DNA of 32,439 nt from Oscillospiraceae bacterium (GCA_016296485.1 JAEDJF010000002.1:1-32439); one strand, 5' to 3'. Counted from the stretch's first letter, positions 1 to 8,494 are shown. Notes: generated from the letters alone by a model not told the origin. Numbers and translations are program-made.

Positions 1-1
1 C

Positions 2-814
2 GAAATCGCCTCCTCCGCCCGCCCGGGGCACGCGGACTACGCCGCCCAGTGCAAATACCACGGCTTCCAGGATTACCGGGGCGGCGGTCATTTCAGCGGG
101 CGGGTCACTGCGGCGCTGGTCGCCGCCGGGGCAATAGCCATTTCCGCCCTCGGGCGAAAGGGCATAAAAATCGGGACCCACGTCGCCTCCTGCGGCGGGG
201 TCAAGGACCGGGGTTTCGGAAACCTTGACGAAGATATAGATTTGCTTGGCTCCGAGGACTTCGCCGTCCTTGACGGCGAAGCCGGAAAGAAGATGGAGGA
301 AGCGATTCTCGCGGCGCGCGAGAACCTCGACAGCGTCGGCGGCGTACTCGAAACCGCCGTCACCGGCGTTCCCGCCGGGGTCGGCGAGCCCTTTTTCGAC
401 AGCGTCGAGAGCCGCCTTGCCCATATTCTTTTCAGCATTCCCGCCATCAAGGGCGTGGAGTTCGGAAGCGGCTTTGCCATGGCGGATATGCGCGGGAGCG
501 AAGCCAACGACCCCTTCGGCATTGACGAAAGCGGAAAAATCTATACGAAAACCAACCACAACGGCGGCATAAACGGCGGAATCACGAACGGCGCGCCGAT
601 AGTTTTTCGCTGCGCCGTCAAGCCCACTCCCTCCGTCGCGCGCCCCCAGGAGACGGTGGATTTTATTAAGAACGAAGAAAAAATTCTTGAGATACACGGT
701 CGCCACGACCCCGCCATTGTTCACAGGGCAAGGGTCGTCGTCGATTCCGCCGCCGCCCTCGCCCTCTGCGACCTTCTTGCGGAGCGCTACGGCACGGACT
801 GGCTCGGAGGTTAA
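2..814 (+). CDS. aroC: Chorismate synthase, C-terminal part (5' truncated by window edge)
   Basis: Chorismate synthase makes chorismate from 5-enolpyruvylshikimate 3-phosphate (EPSP), the last common step of aromatic biosynthesis, using reduced FMN in the cytoplasm. The frame is open from base 2 and ends with TAA at 812-814. About 270 codons are present, so roughly the first quarter of a 350-370 residue enzyme is missing. Near the visible start are the family motifs RPGHADY and RGGGHFSGR; later come GVPAGVGEP, a GxGF segment and a TKTNHNGGINGGITNG-like active-site segment. It is the first visible gene of an operon running through aroF at 5599. A Shine-Dalgarno GGAGG in its last codons serves the next gene, three bases downstream. 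The family call is secure; the true start lies outside the window. Confidence 0.96.
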   Translation, partial: EIASSARPGHADYAAQCKYHGFQDYRGGGHFSGRVTAALVAAGAIAISALGRKGIKIGTHVASCGGVKDRGFGNLDEDIDLLGSEDFAVLDGEAGKKMEEAILAARENLDSVGGVLETAVTGVPAGVGEPFFDSVESRLAHILFSIPAIKGVEFGSGFAMADMRGSEANDPFGIDESGKIYTKTNHNGGINGGITNGAPIVFRCAVKPTPSVARPQETVDFIKNEEKILEIHGRHDPAIVHRARVVVDSAAALALCDLLAERYGTDWLGG

Positions 815-817
815 GCT

Positions 818-2071
818 ATGGAATACGGACTTATCGGGGAGCACCTCCCCCACAGCTTTTCGCCGGAGATCCACCGGCGAATCGGCGACTATAAATATGA
901 GCTCAAGGAGCTTTCGCCCGATGAAGTGGGCGCTTTTCTTGAGCGCCGGGATTTTAAAGGCATAAACGTCACCATTCCCTATAAGCAGACGGTTATCCCC
1001 TATCTCGACGAAATTGACGAGGCGGCGAGGACAATCGGCGCCGTCAACACCGTTGTAAACCGGGGCGGAAAGCTTTACGGCTACAACACGGATTTCGGCG
1101 GGCTAAAAGCGCTTATCGAGCGCACCGGCGTTTCCGTCGCCGGAAAAAAAGCGCTCATTTTCGGGAACGGCGGCACCAGCAAGACCGCCTTCGCCGTGCT
1201 CAAAGCCCTCGGCGCGAAAGCGGTGCTCAAGGCGAGCATTAACGGAGAACCGGGAACGGTTTCCTATGACGAAGCCCGCGCCGAACACTCGGACGCGGAA
1301 ATTCTCGTCAACACCACCCCCTGCGGAATGTTCCCGAACCTTGAGGGAATGGCGGCGGACCCGGCGGATTTCCCGGCGGCGAAAGCCGTCATCGACGTCG
1401 TCTATAACCCGCTCAAGACCGACCTCCTCCAGAGGGCGGAGGGGCTGGGGATTCCCTGTTGCGGCGGGCTCTATATGCTCGTGACCCAGGCGATTCTTGC
1501 CGCCGAGCATTTCTTTGACGAAAAAATTCCCGCCGAAAGGGCGGAGGGCATCTACCGGGAAATTTTAAAGAGCAAGGAAAACGTCGTTCTAATCGGAATG
1601 CCCGCCTCGGGCAAGACCACCGTCGGAAAACTTCTTTCCGAGAGCCTTTCCCGCCCGCTCTTTGATTCGGACGAACTTGTTGCCGAAACGGCGGGAAAGA
1701 CCATTCCCGAGATTTTTTCGGGCGAGGGCGAAGAAGCCTTCCGAAAGCTAGAAACCGAAGCCGTCGCCGCCCTTTCGGGCAAGACCGGCGCGGTCATCGC
1801 CACCGGCGGCGGCGCGGTTTTGAACCCGGAGAATATCCGATACCTTAAAAAGAACGGGCGGCTTTATTTCATCGACCGCCCGGTCGGGAGCCTTGTTCCA
1901 ACCGACGACCGCCCCACCGCCTCCAGCCGGGAGGCAATTTTGAAGCGGTACGAAGAAAGGTACCCGCTCTACAATAAATACTGCGACGCGAGAATAGACG
2001 CTTCGGGAAGCGCCCTTGACGTTCTCGAAGCGGTGAAAGAGGATTTTTTGAATGAAGATTTTAGTTATTAA
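818..2071 (+). CDS. aroE/aroK: Bifunctional shikimate dehydrogenase / shikimate kinase fusion
   Basis: One 417-residue frame carries two consecutive shikimate-pathway enzymes. Residues 1 to about 250 are an NADPH-dependent shikimate dehydrogenase: SFSPEIH substrate motif, VTIPYK with catalytic Lys56, NTDFGG with Asp92, the dinucleotide loop GNGGTSKTA at 117-125, and GGLYMLVTQA near the end of the domain. Residues about 253-417 are a shikimate kinase: Walker A GMPASGKT at 260-267, FDSDELV, ATGGGAV around 327, and a lid region containing TDDRPTASS followed by RYPLYNKYCD. The start is ATG with GGAGG seven bases upstream. The 3' end overlaps aroQ by 20 bases, so translation is probably coupled. 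No stop or frameshift separates the domains. Usually these are two genes; I recall fusions in some Clostridia but cannot verify the distribution here. Confidence 0.95.
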   Translation: MEYGLIGEHLPHSFSPEIHRRIGDYKYELKELSPDEVGAFLERRDFKGINVTIPYKQTVIPYLDEIDEAARTIGAVNTVVNRGGKLYGYNTDFGGLKALIERTGVSVAGKKALIFGNGGTSKTAFAVLKALGAKAVLKASINGEPGTVSYDEARAEHSDAEILVNTTPCGMFPNLEGMAADPADFPAAKAVIDVVYNPLKTDLLQRAEGLGIPCCGGLYMLVTQAILAAEHFFDEKIPAERAEGIYREILKSKENVVLIGMPASGKTTVGKLLSESLSRPLFDSDELVAETAGKTIPEIFSGEGEEAFRKLETEAVAALSGKTGAVIATGGGAVLNPENIRYLKKNGRLYFIDRPVGSLVPTDDRPTASSREAILKRYEERYPLYNKYCDARIDASGSALDVLEAVKEDFLNEDFSY

Positions 2072-2501
2072 CGGACCGAATTTAAATATGCTCGGAATTC
2101 GCGAGCCCGGAATTTACGGGAGCGAAACCTACGCGACCCTCCTCGATAAAATTTCCGCCCACGCGGAAAAGCGGGGCGTTTCGGCGGAGTTTTTCCAGAG
2201 CAACCACGAGGGCGCCCTCGTTGACCGGATACAGGAGGCCTTCGGGAACACCGACGGCATAGTCATAAACCCCGGCGCCTACACCCACACCAGCATCGCC
2301 CTTCTCGACGCCTTGAAAGCCGTCGGGATTCCCGCCGTCGAAGTCCACATTTCCGACGTTTCAAAGCGGGAGGAATTTCGGAGCGTCAGCTATATCCGCG
2401 CCGCCTGCGTCGGCTCGGTAATCGGTCACGGCACCGACGGCTACCTTGAAGCCATGGATATGCTCATCGAAAGGAGCCTTAAAAAATGCGAGTCGAAATA
2501 A
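2052..2501 (+). CDS. aroQ: 3-dehydroquinate dehydratase, type II
   Basis: A 149-residue protein of the normal length for the dodecameric type II dehydroquinase, which dehydrates 3-dehydroquinate to 3-dehydroshikimate. Recognisable motifs are the N-terminal VINGPNLNMLG, the flexible-loop region with Tyr at GIYG, FQSNHEG, INPGAYTHTS with the catalytic-region His, EVHISD, and SVIGHGTDGY. It starts inside the 3' end of the aroE-aroK fusion (20-base overlap) and itself overlaps aroA by 16 bases, so the operon is translated as a coupled series. GAGG lies nine bases upstream of the ATG. The enzyme's product is the substrate of the preceding fusion's dehydrogenase domain. No anomaly seen. Confidence 0.96.
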   Translation: MKILVINGPNLNMLGIREPGIYGSETYATLLDKISAHAEKRGVSAEFFQSNHEGALVDRIQEAFGNTDGIVINPGAYTHTSIALLDALKAVGIPAVEVHISDVSKREEFRSVSYIRAACVGSVIGHGTDGYLEAMDMLIERSLKKCESK

Positions 2502-3700
2502 AGCCAGGAACGGGCAAGGGCGCCATGGAGGCGCCCCCCTCCAAAAGCATGGCGCACCGCCTTTTAATCTGCGGCGGGCTCGCCGAAGGCGAAAGCGTAA
2601 TCGACGGAATTTCCTCCTCCGAGGATATGAAAGCGACCCTCGACTGCCTCGCCGCCGTCGGCGCAAGCTACAAAATCGAGGGCGACCGGGTCACGATTAA
2701 GGGCGCCGACCTTCGGAACGTTCCCGACGGGGCGGTTTTAAACTGCCGCGAAAGCGGGAGCACCCTTCGGTTCTTCGTTCCCCTCTGCCTTCTCTGCGGC
2801 AAAAAGGTCACCCTCACCGGGAGCCGCACCCTTCTCTCCCGCCCAATGAGCGTTTACGAGGACATCTGCAAAAAACAGGGGCTTCTCTTTGAAGCGGCGG
2901 AGGATAAAATCACCGTCGGCGGCTTTATCCAGAGCGGAAACTACAAAATCAAGGGCAACATCAGCAGCCAGTTCATAACGGGGCTTCTTTTCGTCCTCCC
3001 TCTGATGGAAAAGGACAGCACCGTCCAGCTCATTCCGCCCATCGAAAGCTGCTCATATATAAATCTCACCATCGAAGCCCTGGCGAAATTCGGGGTCAAG
3101 GTGTGCTGGCAGGACGAAAAGACCCTTTTCGTCCCCGGGGGACAGAGCTATAAGCCCGTAAACGCCAAGGTAGAGGGGGACTACTCCAACGCGGCGTTCT
3201 TCGCCGCCCTTAACCTTCTCGGCTCTGATATTGAAATAACCGGGCTCAACCCCGAGAGCCTTCAGGGCGACAAGGTCTATGAAAAGGACTTCGCCCTTCT
3301 TGAAAAAGGGACGCCCACAATAAATATCGCCGACTGCCCGGACCTCGGACCCATTCTCTTCGCCCTTGCGGCGGTCAAGGGGGGCGGCGTCTTTACCGGC
3401 ACCCGCCGCCTTAAAATCAAGGAGAGCGACCGCGCCGCCGCCATGGCGGAGGAGCTTTCGAAATTCGGCATCGCCGTGACGGTCCACGAGGACAGCGTCG
3501 TCATCTATCCCCACGATTTCCACGCGCCCGCCGAGCCCCTTTCCGGGCACAACGACCACCGAATCGTTATGGCGTGCTCCGTTCTCGCGACGGTGACCGG
3601 GGGCGTAATCGAGGGGGCGGAAGCCTCCCGCAAGAGCCTTCCGGACTTTTTCGAGCGGCTCAAGAAACTCGGATTCGAGGTGACCTGCCATGATGCTTGA
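2486..3700 (+). CDS. aroA: 3-phosphoshikimate 1-carboxyvinyltransferase (EPSP synthase)
   Basis: A 404-residue EPSP synthase, slightly shorter than the usual 425-430. It joins phosphoenolpyruvate to shikimate 3-phosphate. Motifs are PPSKSMAHR with the substrate-binding Lys-Ser near residue 20, RESGSTLRF at about 89, SRPM at about 119, SSQFITGLL around 161, EGDYSNAAFF, KIKESDR and GHNDHRIVMA. The loop that reads GNAGTAMRP in the E. coli enzyme (from memory) is RESGSTLRF here, a variant I associate with clostridial enzymes; its glyphosate response cannot be predicted from sequence alone. AAGGAG lies nine bases before the ATG, inside aroQ. The gene ends 11 bases inside tyrA. Confidence 0.96.
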   Translation: MRVEIKPGTGKGAMEAPPSKSMAHRLLICGGLAEGESVIDGISSSEDMKATLDCLAAVGASYKIEGDRVTIKGADLRNVPDGAVLNCRESGSTLRFFVPLCLLCGKKVTLTGSRTLLSRPMSVYEDICKKQGLLFEAAEDKITVGGFIQSGNYKIKGNISSQFITGLLFVLPLMEKDSTVQLIPPIESCSYINLTIEALAKFGVKVCWQDEKTLFVPGGQSYKPVNAKVEGDYSNAAFFAALNLLGSDIEITGLNPESLQGDKVYEKDFALLEKGTPTINIADCPDLGPILFALAAVKGGGVFTGTRRLKIKESDRAAAMAEELSKFGIAVTVHEDSVVIYPHDFHAPAEPLSGHNDHRIVMACSVLATVTGGVIEGAEASRKSLPDFFERLKKLGFEVTCHDA

Positions 3701-4547
3701 CACCAGCAAAAATATCCTTATCGTCGGTCTCGGTCTCATCGGCGGAAGCTACGCCAAGGCGCTTCGGAAGCTGGGCTTCAAAATTTCCGCCATCACCCTC
3801 AAACAGGAGGACATAGACTACGCCCTTGAAAATAAAATCATCGACTTCGGCTACACGGAGCCGACGCCGGAGGTCGTCGGCAGGGCGGAGCTCATTATTT
3901 TCGCCCTCTATCCCCACGTTTTTGTGGACTGGATTGAAAAGTACCAGCAGTACCTTAAACCCGGCGCGCTCCTTACGGACGTCACGGGCGTAAAGGGAGC
4001 GATAGTCGATAAGATACAGTCCATGCTCCGCCCGGACGTCGAGTTCGTCGCCGCCCACCCCATGGCCGGGCGGGAGGTTTACGGCGTAAAAAACAGCGAC
4101 GAGCGCATTTTCCACGGCGCCAACTACATAGTCACCCCAACGAGCCGCAACACCTCCGCCGCCGTCGAGGACTGCCTTGAGCTGGGGCGGCTCCTCGGGT
4201 TTTCCCACGTTTCCGTCCTCACCCCGGAGAAGCACGACGAGATGATAGGCTTCGTCTCCCAGCTCACCCACTGCATCGCCGTGTCGCTTATGACCTGTTA
4301 CGACGGCGAAAAGCTCCAGGATTACACCGGCGACTCCTTCCGGGACCTTACGCGGATCGCCCGGATAAACGACGATATGTGGAGCGAGCTCTTCCTCCTC
4401 AATAAGGAGGCGCTCCTTGACTCAATGGACAAATTCCTCGGGGAATTTACGAAGCTCCGCGCCTCCCTTGAAAACGGCGACCGGGAAACAATGCGCGAAA
4501 TGATGCGCGTTTCGACGGAGCGCCGGGCGCTTTTTGACAAGAAATAA
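3690..4547 (+). CDS. tyrA: Prephenate dehydrogenase
   Basis: A 285-residue monofunctional prephenate dehydrogenase, which converts prephenate to 4-hydroxyphenylpyruvate on the way to tyrosine. The N-terminal Rossmann motif is GLGLIGGSYAK. HPMAGRE with the active-site His follows around residue 117, and SQLTHCIAVSL with another active-site-region His lies near residue 190. There is no fused chorismate mutase and no C-terminal ACT domain, so tyrosine feedback through an ACT domain is not evident. Two adjacent ATG codons (3690 and 3693) are possible starts; GAGG nine bases upstream of the first favours 3690. It overlaps aroA by 11 bases. It lies before aroF, placing a tyrosine-branch enzyme in an otherwise common-pathway operon. 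Confidence 0.95.
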   Translation: MMLDTSKNILIVGLGLIGGSYAKALRKLGFKISAITLKQEDIDYALENKIIDFGYTEPTPEVVGRAELIIFALYPHVFVDWIEKYQQYLKPGALLTDVTGVKGAIVDKIQSMLRPDVEFVAAHPMAGREVYGVKNSDERIFHGANYIVTPTSRNTSAAVEDCLELGRLLGFSHVSVLTPEKHDEMIGFVSQLTHCIAVSLMTCYDGEKLQDYTGDSFRDLTRIARINDDMWSELFLLNKEALLDSMDKFLGEFTKLRASLENGDRETMREMMRVSTERRALFDKK

Positions 4548-4570
4548 CCGAAAAGGAGAAGATATACGCT

Positions 4571-5599
4571 ATGAATATGGATTTTAAAAGGAAACTTCCG
4601 ATACCTCTTGATACAAAGAAAATGTTCCCCCTCACCCCGGAGCTTGCCGCCGTCAAGGCGGCGCGGGACGAGGAGATAAAGGCGGTTTTTGAGTCCCGCT
4701 CCGACAAGTTTATTCTCATAATCGGTCCCTGCTCCGCCGACCGGGAGGACTCCGTCCTCGACTATATCTGCCGCCTTGCGAGGGTCCAGGAGGAAGTAAA
4801 GGACAAAATCATCATCATTCCCCGAATCTATACCGGCAAGCCCCGCACCACCGGGCAGGGGTATATGGGGCTTCTTCACCAGCCCGACCCCAACGGCGAG
4901 CCGGATATTTTCGAGGGCATCTGCGCCGTAAGGAAATTCCATATGCGCGCCCTTGCGGAGACGGGCTTCACCTGCGCGGACGAGATGCTCTATCCCGAAA
5001 ACCACCGCTATCTCTCCGACCTTCTGGGCTACGTCGCCGTTGGCGCCCGCTCCGTCGAGGACCAGCACCACCGCCTCACCGCCAGCGGCATTGACATTCC
5101 CGTGGGAATGAAAAACCCCACCGGCGGCGACCTTTCGGTTATGATGAACTCCATTATCGCCGCCCAGGCGCCCCATAATTTCATCTACCGCGGCTGGGAG
5201 GTAGAGAGCTTCGGCAATCCCCTCGCCCACGCCATTCTTCGGGGCTACGTCGATAAGCACGGCAACAATCACCCAAACTACCACTACGAGGACCTCCAGC
5301 TTGTGTATAATCTTTACGCAAAGAGCGGGCTTCTCAACCCGGCGGTAATCGTCGACTGTAACCACTCCAACTCCGGCAAGCAGTGGTTCGAGCAGATACG
5401 CATTGCGAAAGAGGTAATGTATAGCCGCCGCTACAACAAGGACATTGAAAAAATTGTCAAGGGCTTTATGATTGAAAGCTATATCGAGGACGGCTGCCAG
5501 AAAACCGACGGCGGCGTCTACGGTAAATCCATCACCGACCCCTGCCTCGGCTGGGAAAAGAGCCGGAACCTCATCTACGAAATCGCCGACAGCCTTTAA
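4571..5599 (+). CDS. aroF: 3-deoxy-7-phosphoheptulonate synthase, type I (DAHP synthase)
   Basis: A 342-residue type I-alpha DAHP synthase, like AroF/G/H. It condenses phosphoenolpyruvate and erythrose 4-phosphate in the first step of the shikimate pathway. Motifs include IIGPCSAD around residue 52, the KPRTT substrate loop in RIYTGKPRTTGQGYMGLL, GARSVEDQHHR, GMKNPTGGD, VDCNHSNSGK with a metal-binding His, and ESYIEDG near the end. The length and the N-terminal extension fit the feedback-regulated class, but the controlling amino acid cannot be read from sequence. AGGAGA lies upstream of the ATG after a 23-base gap. The gene is last in the operon and is followed by a strong terminator. Confidence 0.95.
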   Translation: MNMDFKRKLPIPLDTKKMFPLTPELAAVKAARDEEIKAVFESRSDKFILIIGPCSADREDSVLDYICRLARVQEEVKDKIIIIPRIYTGKPRTTGQGYMGLLHQPDPNGEPDIFEGICAVRKFHMRALAETGFTCADEMLYPENHRYLSDLLGYVAVGARSVEDQHHRLTASGIDIPVGMKNPTGGDLSVMMNSIIAAQAPHNFIYRGWEVESFGNPLAHAILRGYVDKHGNNHPNYHYEDLQLVYNLYAKSGLLNPAVIVDCNHSNSGKQWFEQIRIAKEVMYSRRYNKDIEKIVKGFMIESYIEDGCQKTDGGVYGKSITDPCLGWEKSRNLIYEIADSL

Positions 5600-5610
5600 A
5601 ATTGAGCGCA

Positions 5611-5645
5611 AAAAAGCCACCCGCCAAAAGCGGGTGGCTTTTTTA
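5611..5645. terminator. Bidirectional intrinsic terminator between aroF and tauE
   Basis: A 9-bp GC-rich perfect stem (5616-5624 with 5630-5638) with a 5-base loop is flanked by a run of A on the left and seven T on the right. It therefore works for aroF on the plus strand and for tauE, which converges from the other side and stops at 5646. Confidence 0.93.
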
Positions 5646-6413
5646 TCAGATATAATTGACCGCCAAAATCGCCGCACCCAAAATTGTGAGTATTACGCCT
5701 GTGGCGCGGTTAAGGGTTTTGGGACTCGCCTTATTAGCAAGCTTCGCCGCGACCCTTGCAAAAACAAAGGTCGAAACGACGCAGAAAACAAGACACAAGG
5801 GGTCAGGCATTCCGCCTATGGCGAAGTGGCTGGCGGCGCCGGTGAAGGCTGTAAAAGCCATAATGAATACCGATGTTCCGACGGCGGTTTTAAGCTCGTA
5901 TCCGAGGAAGGAGGTGAGAACGAGAAGCATCATCATTCCGCCGCCGGCGCCCACAAAACCGCAGATGAAGCCGACCAGCGAGCCGCAGACAATCGACTGC
6001 ACCACGCGCTTTCTTTTATCGGTTTGGAGCATCTTTTCCTTCGTAGTCATTACGGGCTTTACGATAAATTTTATTCCGAGGAGAAGCGTCATAAACATTG
6101 AGAAATTTCCCATTGTTGAGTTTGGAACTACGCTCGCAACCCAGGAGCCGACCATTGTGAAAACGAGCACCGCCGCCATCATTATGGCGCCGTTTCTCAT
6201 GTCAAGATTGTCGTTTTTCTTATATGTATATGCGGAAACGGCGCTGGCGAGGACGTCGCTCGCAAGGGCTATTCCCACCGCCTCATAGGCGGGCATATCA
6301 AGAAAGGTTATGAGCATCGGGCTTATTACCGCCGCGGCGCTCATTCCCGCAAAGCCCGTTCCGAGCCCTGCTCCGAAACCCGCGACAATACAGACTATAA
6401 GCTTTATGATCAT
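5646..6413 (-). CDS. TauE/SafE-family membrane exporter
   Basis: A 255-residue hydrophobic protein with about seven or eight membrane segments and the duplicated glycine-rich signature of the TauE/SafE (sulfite exporter) family: GAGLGTGFAGMSAAAVISP near the N-terminus and GFICGFVGAGGGMMMLLVL in the second half. Family members export small anions such as sulfite or organosulfonates, but the substrate here is not determinable. The ATG overlaps the stop of the upstream marR gene by one base (TAATG arrangement), so the two are one transcript with coupled translation. The downstream end abuts the shared terminator. The pairing with a MarR regulator suggests effector-induced export. Confidence 0.9.
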   Translation of the reverse strand: MIIKLIVCIVAGFGAGLGTGFAGMSAAAVISPMLITFLDMPAYEAVGIALASDVLASAVSAYTYKKNDNLDMRNGAIMMAAVLVFTMVGSWVASVVPNSTMGNFSMFMTLLLGIKFIVKPVMTTKEKMLQTDKRKRVVQSIVCGSLVGFICGFVGAGGGMMMLLVLTSFLGYELKTAVGTSVFIMAFTAFTGAASHFAIGGMPDPLCLVFCVVSTFVFARVAAKLANKASPKTLNRATGVILTILGAAILAVNYI

Positions 6414-6853
6414 TATTTTTTCACCTCTAGATATTCTCGCATATTCTTTTGCATCCGCTCTACGAGGCGCCAGAATTCGGCGGTCTCCTCTTTAGTCATT
6501 CCGCCGAAAAGAATTTCGCCGAAGGCTTCGAGCGCTTTTTTGCCGTTGTTTATCACTTCTTCGGATTTTTCACAGAGCGAAAGATGAATCGTTTTTTGGT
6601 TCCCGGGACTGCGGTACTTTGTAATATAGCCATTTTTTTCAAGGTTTTGTACCGAAGTAGAAACGTGGGACTTGGTCATATGCTTTATCTCGACTATATC
6701 CGCCGCAGTGTTGTATTCGGGGTTGTTCGCAAGAAACATAAGAATATCAAGCTCGCTCCTTGCGATCCCGTATTTTTTGCAGACCCACTCGACGCAGTCG
6801 GCATAGACGGCTTTTACCGGTATTTGTCTTTCCCAAATATTTAATGCAAACAT
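6413..6853 (-). CDS. MarR-family transcriptional regulator
   Basis: A 146-residue winged-helix protein. Residues about 47-72 (TAADIVEIKHMTKSHVSTSV, then NLEKNGYI) form the helix-turn-helix, and the wing follows with KYRSPGNQKTIHLSL. Length and domain layout are typical of MarR dimers, which usually repress their own operon and release DNA on binding a small ligand. AAGGAG lies upstream of the ATG. The gene is first in a two-gene operon with the TauE-like exporter. A perfect palindrome sits right after its promoter, consistent with autorepression (inference). The ligand is unknown. Confidence 0.92.
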   Translation of the reverse strand: MFALNIWERQIPVKAVYADCVEWVCKKYGIARSELDILMFLANNPEYNTAADIVEIKHMTKSHVSTSVQNLEKNGYITKYRSPGNQKTIHLSLCEKSEEVINNGKKALEAFGEILFGGMTKEETAEFWRLVERMQKNMREYLEVKK

Positions 6854-6869
6854 AAAAAGCTCCTTTTTA

Positions 6870-6883
6870 GTTCTAATTAGAAC
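6870..6883. promoter_or_regulatory. Likely MarR operator, perfect 14-bp palindrome
   Basis: GTTCTAATTAGAAC is a perfect palindrome lying between the -10 box and the ribosome binding site of the marR-tauE operon, about where transcription starts. A 14-bp perfect dyad placed there is the usual position for a MarR-type autorepressor site. Confidence 0.72.
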
Positions 6884-6891
6884 AATAAATT

Positions 6892-6919
6892 ATTATAAAT
6901 CAACCGCAACCAAAGTCAA
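6892..6919 (-). promoter_or_regulatory. Promoter of the marR-tauE operon
   Basis: On the minus strand, TTGACT (6914-6919) and a perfect TATAAT (6892-6897) are separated by 16 bases. The predicted transcription start falls next to the palindromic operator. Confidence 0.82.
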
Positions 6920-6970
6920 TACGGGGAAAAGAAAGTTTAAAAATCTTTAATATTTGTGACAGCAGCGCAA

Positions 6971-7000
6971 AAAAAGCGGGAGCCTAAGCTCCCGCTTTTT
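6971..7000. terminator. Intrinsic terminator downstream of pncB
   Basis: An 8-bp perfect stem GCGGGAGC (6976-6983) with GCTCCCGC (6988-6995), loop of four, flanked by five A and five or more T, so it is symmetric. On the minus strand it lies eight bases past the pncB stop. Confidence 0.9.
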
Positions 7001-7007
7001 TATTATT

Positions 7008-8456
7008 TCAATGGGTCGTCTCGTTGAGAAGCTCGCTTCTGATGTTCCAGAGCTTTTCGGAAAGGTCCACGTAGTAACGGTGGGGGTACTCGAAACGCTT
7101 CATCTCGTCCCAGAGGGTGTCGACCTGCTCGGCGCAGTACTTCTTTATCTCCTTGAGGGAGGGGCTTTCGTAAACGCATTTGCCCTTTTCAAAAATCGGC
7201 ACGAGCATGCGCCTTGCCTCGACGTCTTCGAGGTCCTTCTTTTTCCAGGTGTCCTGGGGGTCGAAAATCGTGAAGGGCTTCGAGGTGTCCGGGGCGGGCT
7301 CGTCGTAAAGGCTTATGTAGTCCGCCATCGCCTTGCCGCTCTCCTTGGAATAGAAGCGGTAGAAGGTCTTGAAGTCCGGAATTGTTATCTTCCCGACGCT
7401 CTCGCTTATCTTGATGACGGGTTTGAGCACGCCGTCCCGCTCAACGGCGGCGAGCTTATATACGCAGCCGAAAACCGGGTCGCTCTTGGCGGTGATGAGG
7501 TTTTCGCCGACGCCGAAGCTGTTTATCGAGGCGCCCTGGCGGATAAGGTCGCCGATGAGGTACTCGTCAAGGGAGTTGGAGGCGACTATTCCGCAGTCCG
7601 GGTAGCCCGCGTCGTCGAGCATCTTCCTCGCCTTGCGGGAGAGGTAGGCTATGTCGCCGCTGTCGATGCGAACGCCCTTGGGGCGGAAGCCCAGGGGTTT
7701 GAGCACCTCGTCGAAAACGCGGATAGCGTTCGGGATTCCGGATTTGAGCACGTTATAGGTGTCCACCAGAAGGGTGCAGTTGTCGGGGTAGATTTCAGCG
7801 TAGGCTTTGAAGGCCTCGTACTCGGAGCCCATGAGCTGGACCCAGCTGTGCGCCATGGTTCCGACGGCGGGAACGCCGTAGTCCCTGTCGGTGAGGGTGC
7901 AGGCGGTGGCGCCCACGCCGCCGATGTAGGCGGCCCTTGCGCCGAGAATCGCGGCGTCGGCGTTCTGAGCACGGCGGGAGCCGAACTCCATTACGGGTCT
8001 TCCCTCCGCAGCTCTCACTATCCTGTTGGCCTTGGTGGCGATGAGGCTCTGGTGGTTCGCAATAAGGAGGGTCACGGTCTCGATGAGCTGTGCCTGGACC
8101 GCCGGTCCCTTGATTACGATAATGGGCTCACGAGGGAAAATAGGCGTTCCCTCGGGAATGCTCCAGACGTCGCATTTGAACTCAAAATTCCGAAGATAGT
8201 CGAGAAATTTCTCGGAAAAACATTTTTTGTTCCGGAGGAACTCAATGTCCTCTTCGGTGAATCTTAAGTTTTTCAAATAATCTATAAGCTGCTCAAGACC
8301 GGCAAAAATCGCGAAGCCCCCGTTGTCGGGAATGTTCCGGAAGAAAACGTCGAACACGGCGACGGTGTCCTCCATTCCCTTTTCAAGGTAGCCGTTCATC
8401 ATTGTAAGCTCGTAAAAGTCCGTGAGCATACTTAAATTTCTTTCGTCCCTATACAT
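7008..8456 (-). CDS. pncB: Nicotinate phosphoribosyltransferase
   Basis: A 482-residue cytoplasmic enzyme of the NAD salvage (Preiss-Handler) pathway. It makes nicotinate mononucleotide from nicotinate and PRPP with ATP. Recognisable segments are the N-terminal LTDFYELTMMNGYL, a GSRRAQNADAA segment about residue 160, GTMAHSWVQLMGSE with the active-site His in the middle, GVRIDSGDIAYLSRKAR, and NSFGVGENL. The length fits the Gram-positive long form. An in-frame TTG at 8460-8462 would add two residues, but it would lie only four bases from AAGGA. The ATG at 8456, with AAGGA ten bases upstream, is therefore preferred. It appears monocistronic, with a terminator on each side. Confidence 0.94.
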   Translation of the reverse strand: MYRDERNLSMLTDFYELTMMNGYLEKGMEDTVAVFDVFFRNIPDNGGFAIFAGLEQLIDYLKNLRFTEEDIEFLRNKKCFSEKFLDYLRNFEFKCDVWSIPEGTPIFPREPIIVIKGPAVQAQLIETVTLLIANHQSLIATKANRIVRAAEGRPVMEFGSRRAQNADAAILGARAAYIGGVGATACTLTDRDYGVPAVGTMAHSWVQLMGSEYEAFKAYAEIYPDNCTLLVDTYNVLKSGIPNAIRVFDEVLKPLGFRPKGVRIDSGDIAYLSRKARKMLDDAGYPDCGIVASNSLDEYLIGDLIRQGASINSFGVGENLITAKSDPVFGCVYKLAAVERDGVLKPVIKISESVGKITIPDFKTFYRFYSKESGKAMADYISLYDEPAPDTSKPFTIFDPQDTWKKKDLEDVEARRMLVPIFEKGKCVYESPSLKEIKKYCAEQVDTLWDEMKRFEYPHRYYVDLSEKLWNIRSELLNETTH

Positions 8457-8494
8457 TTTCAAAAATTCCTTCTTTCACAAAAGCCGCCGCAAAA

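Noticed and set aside
4322..5677. Long minus-strand frame (451 residues) opposite tyrA and aroF
   Set aside because: It is antisense to two unmistakable enzymes, has low-complexity Val/Gly/Ala composition, no ribosome binding site, and crosses the bidirectional terminator.
7011..8267. Plus-strand frame of 418 residues opposite pncB
   Set aside because: It is a shadow of pncB caused by GC-rich third positions; it shows no domain and no ribosome binding site.
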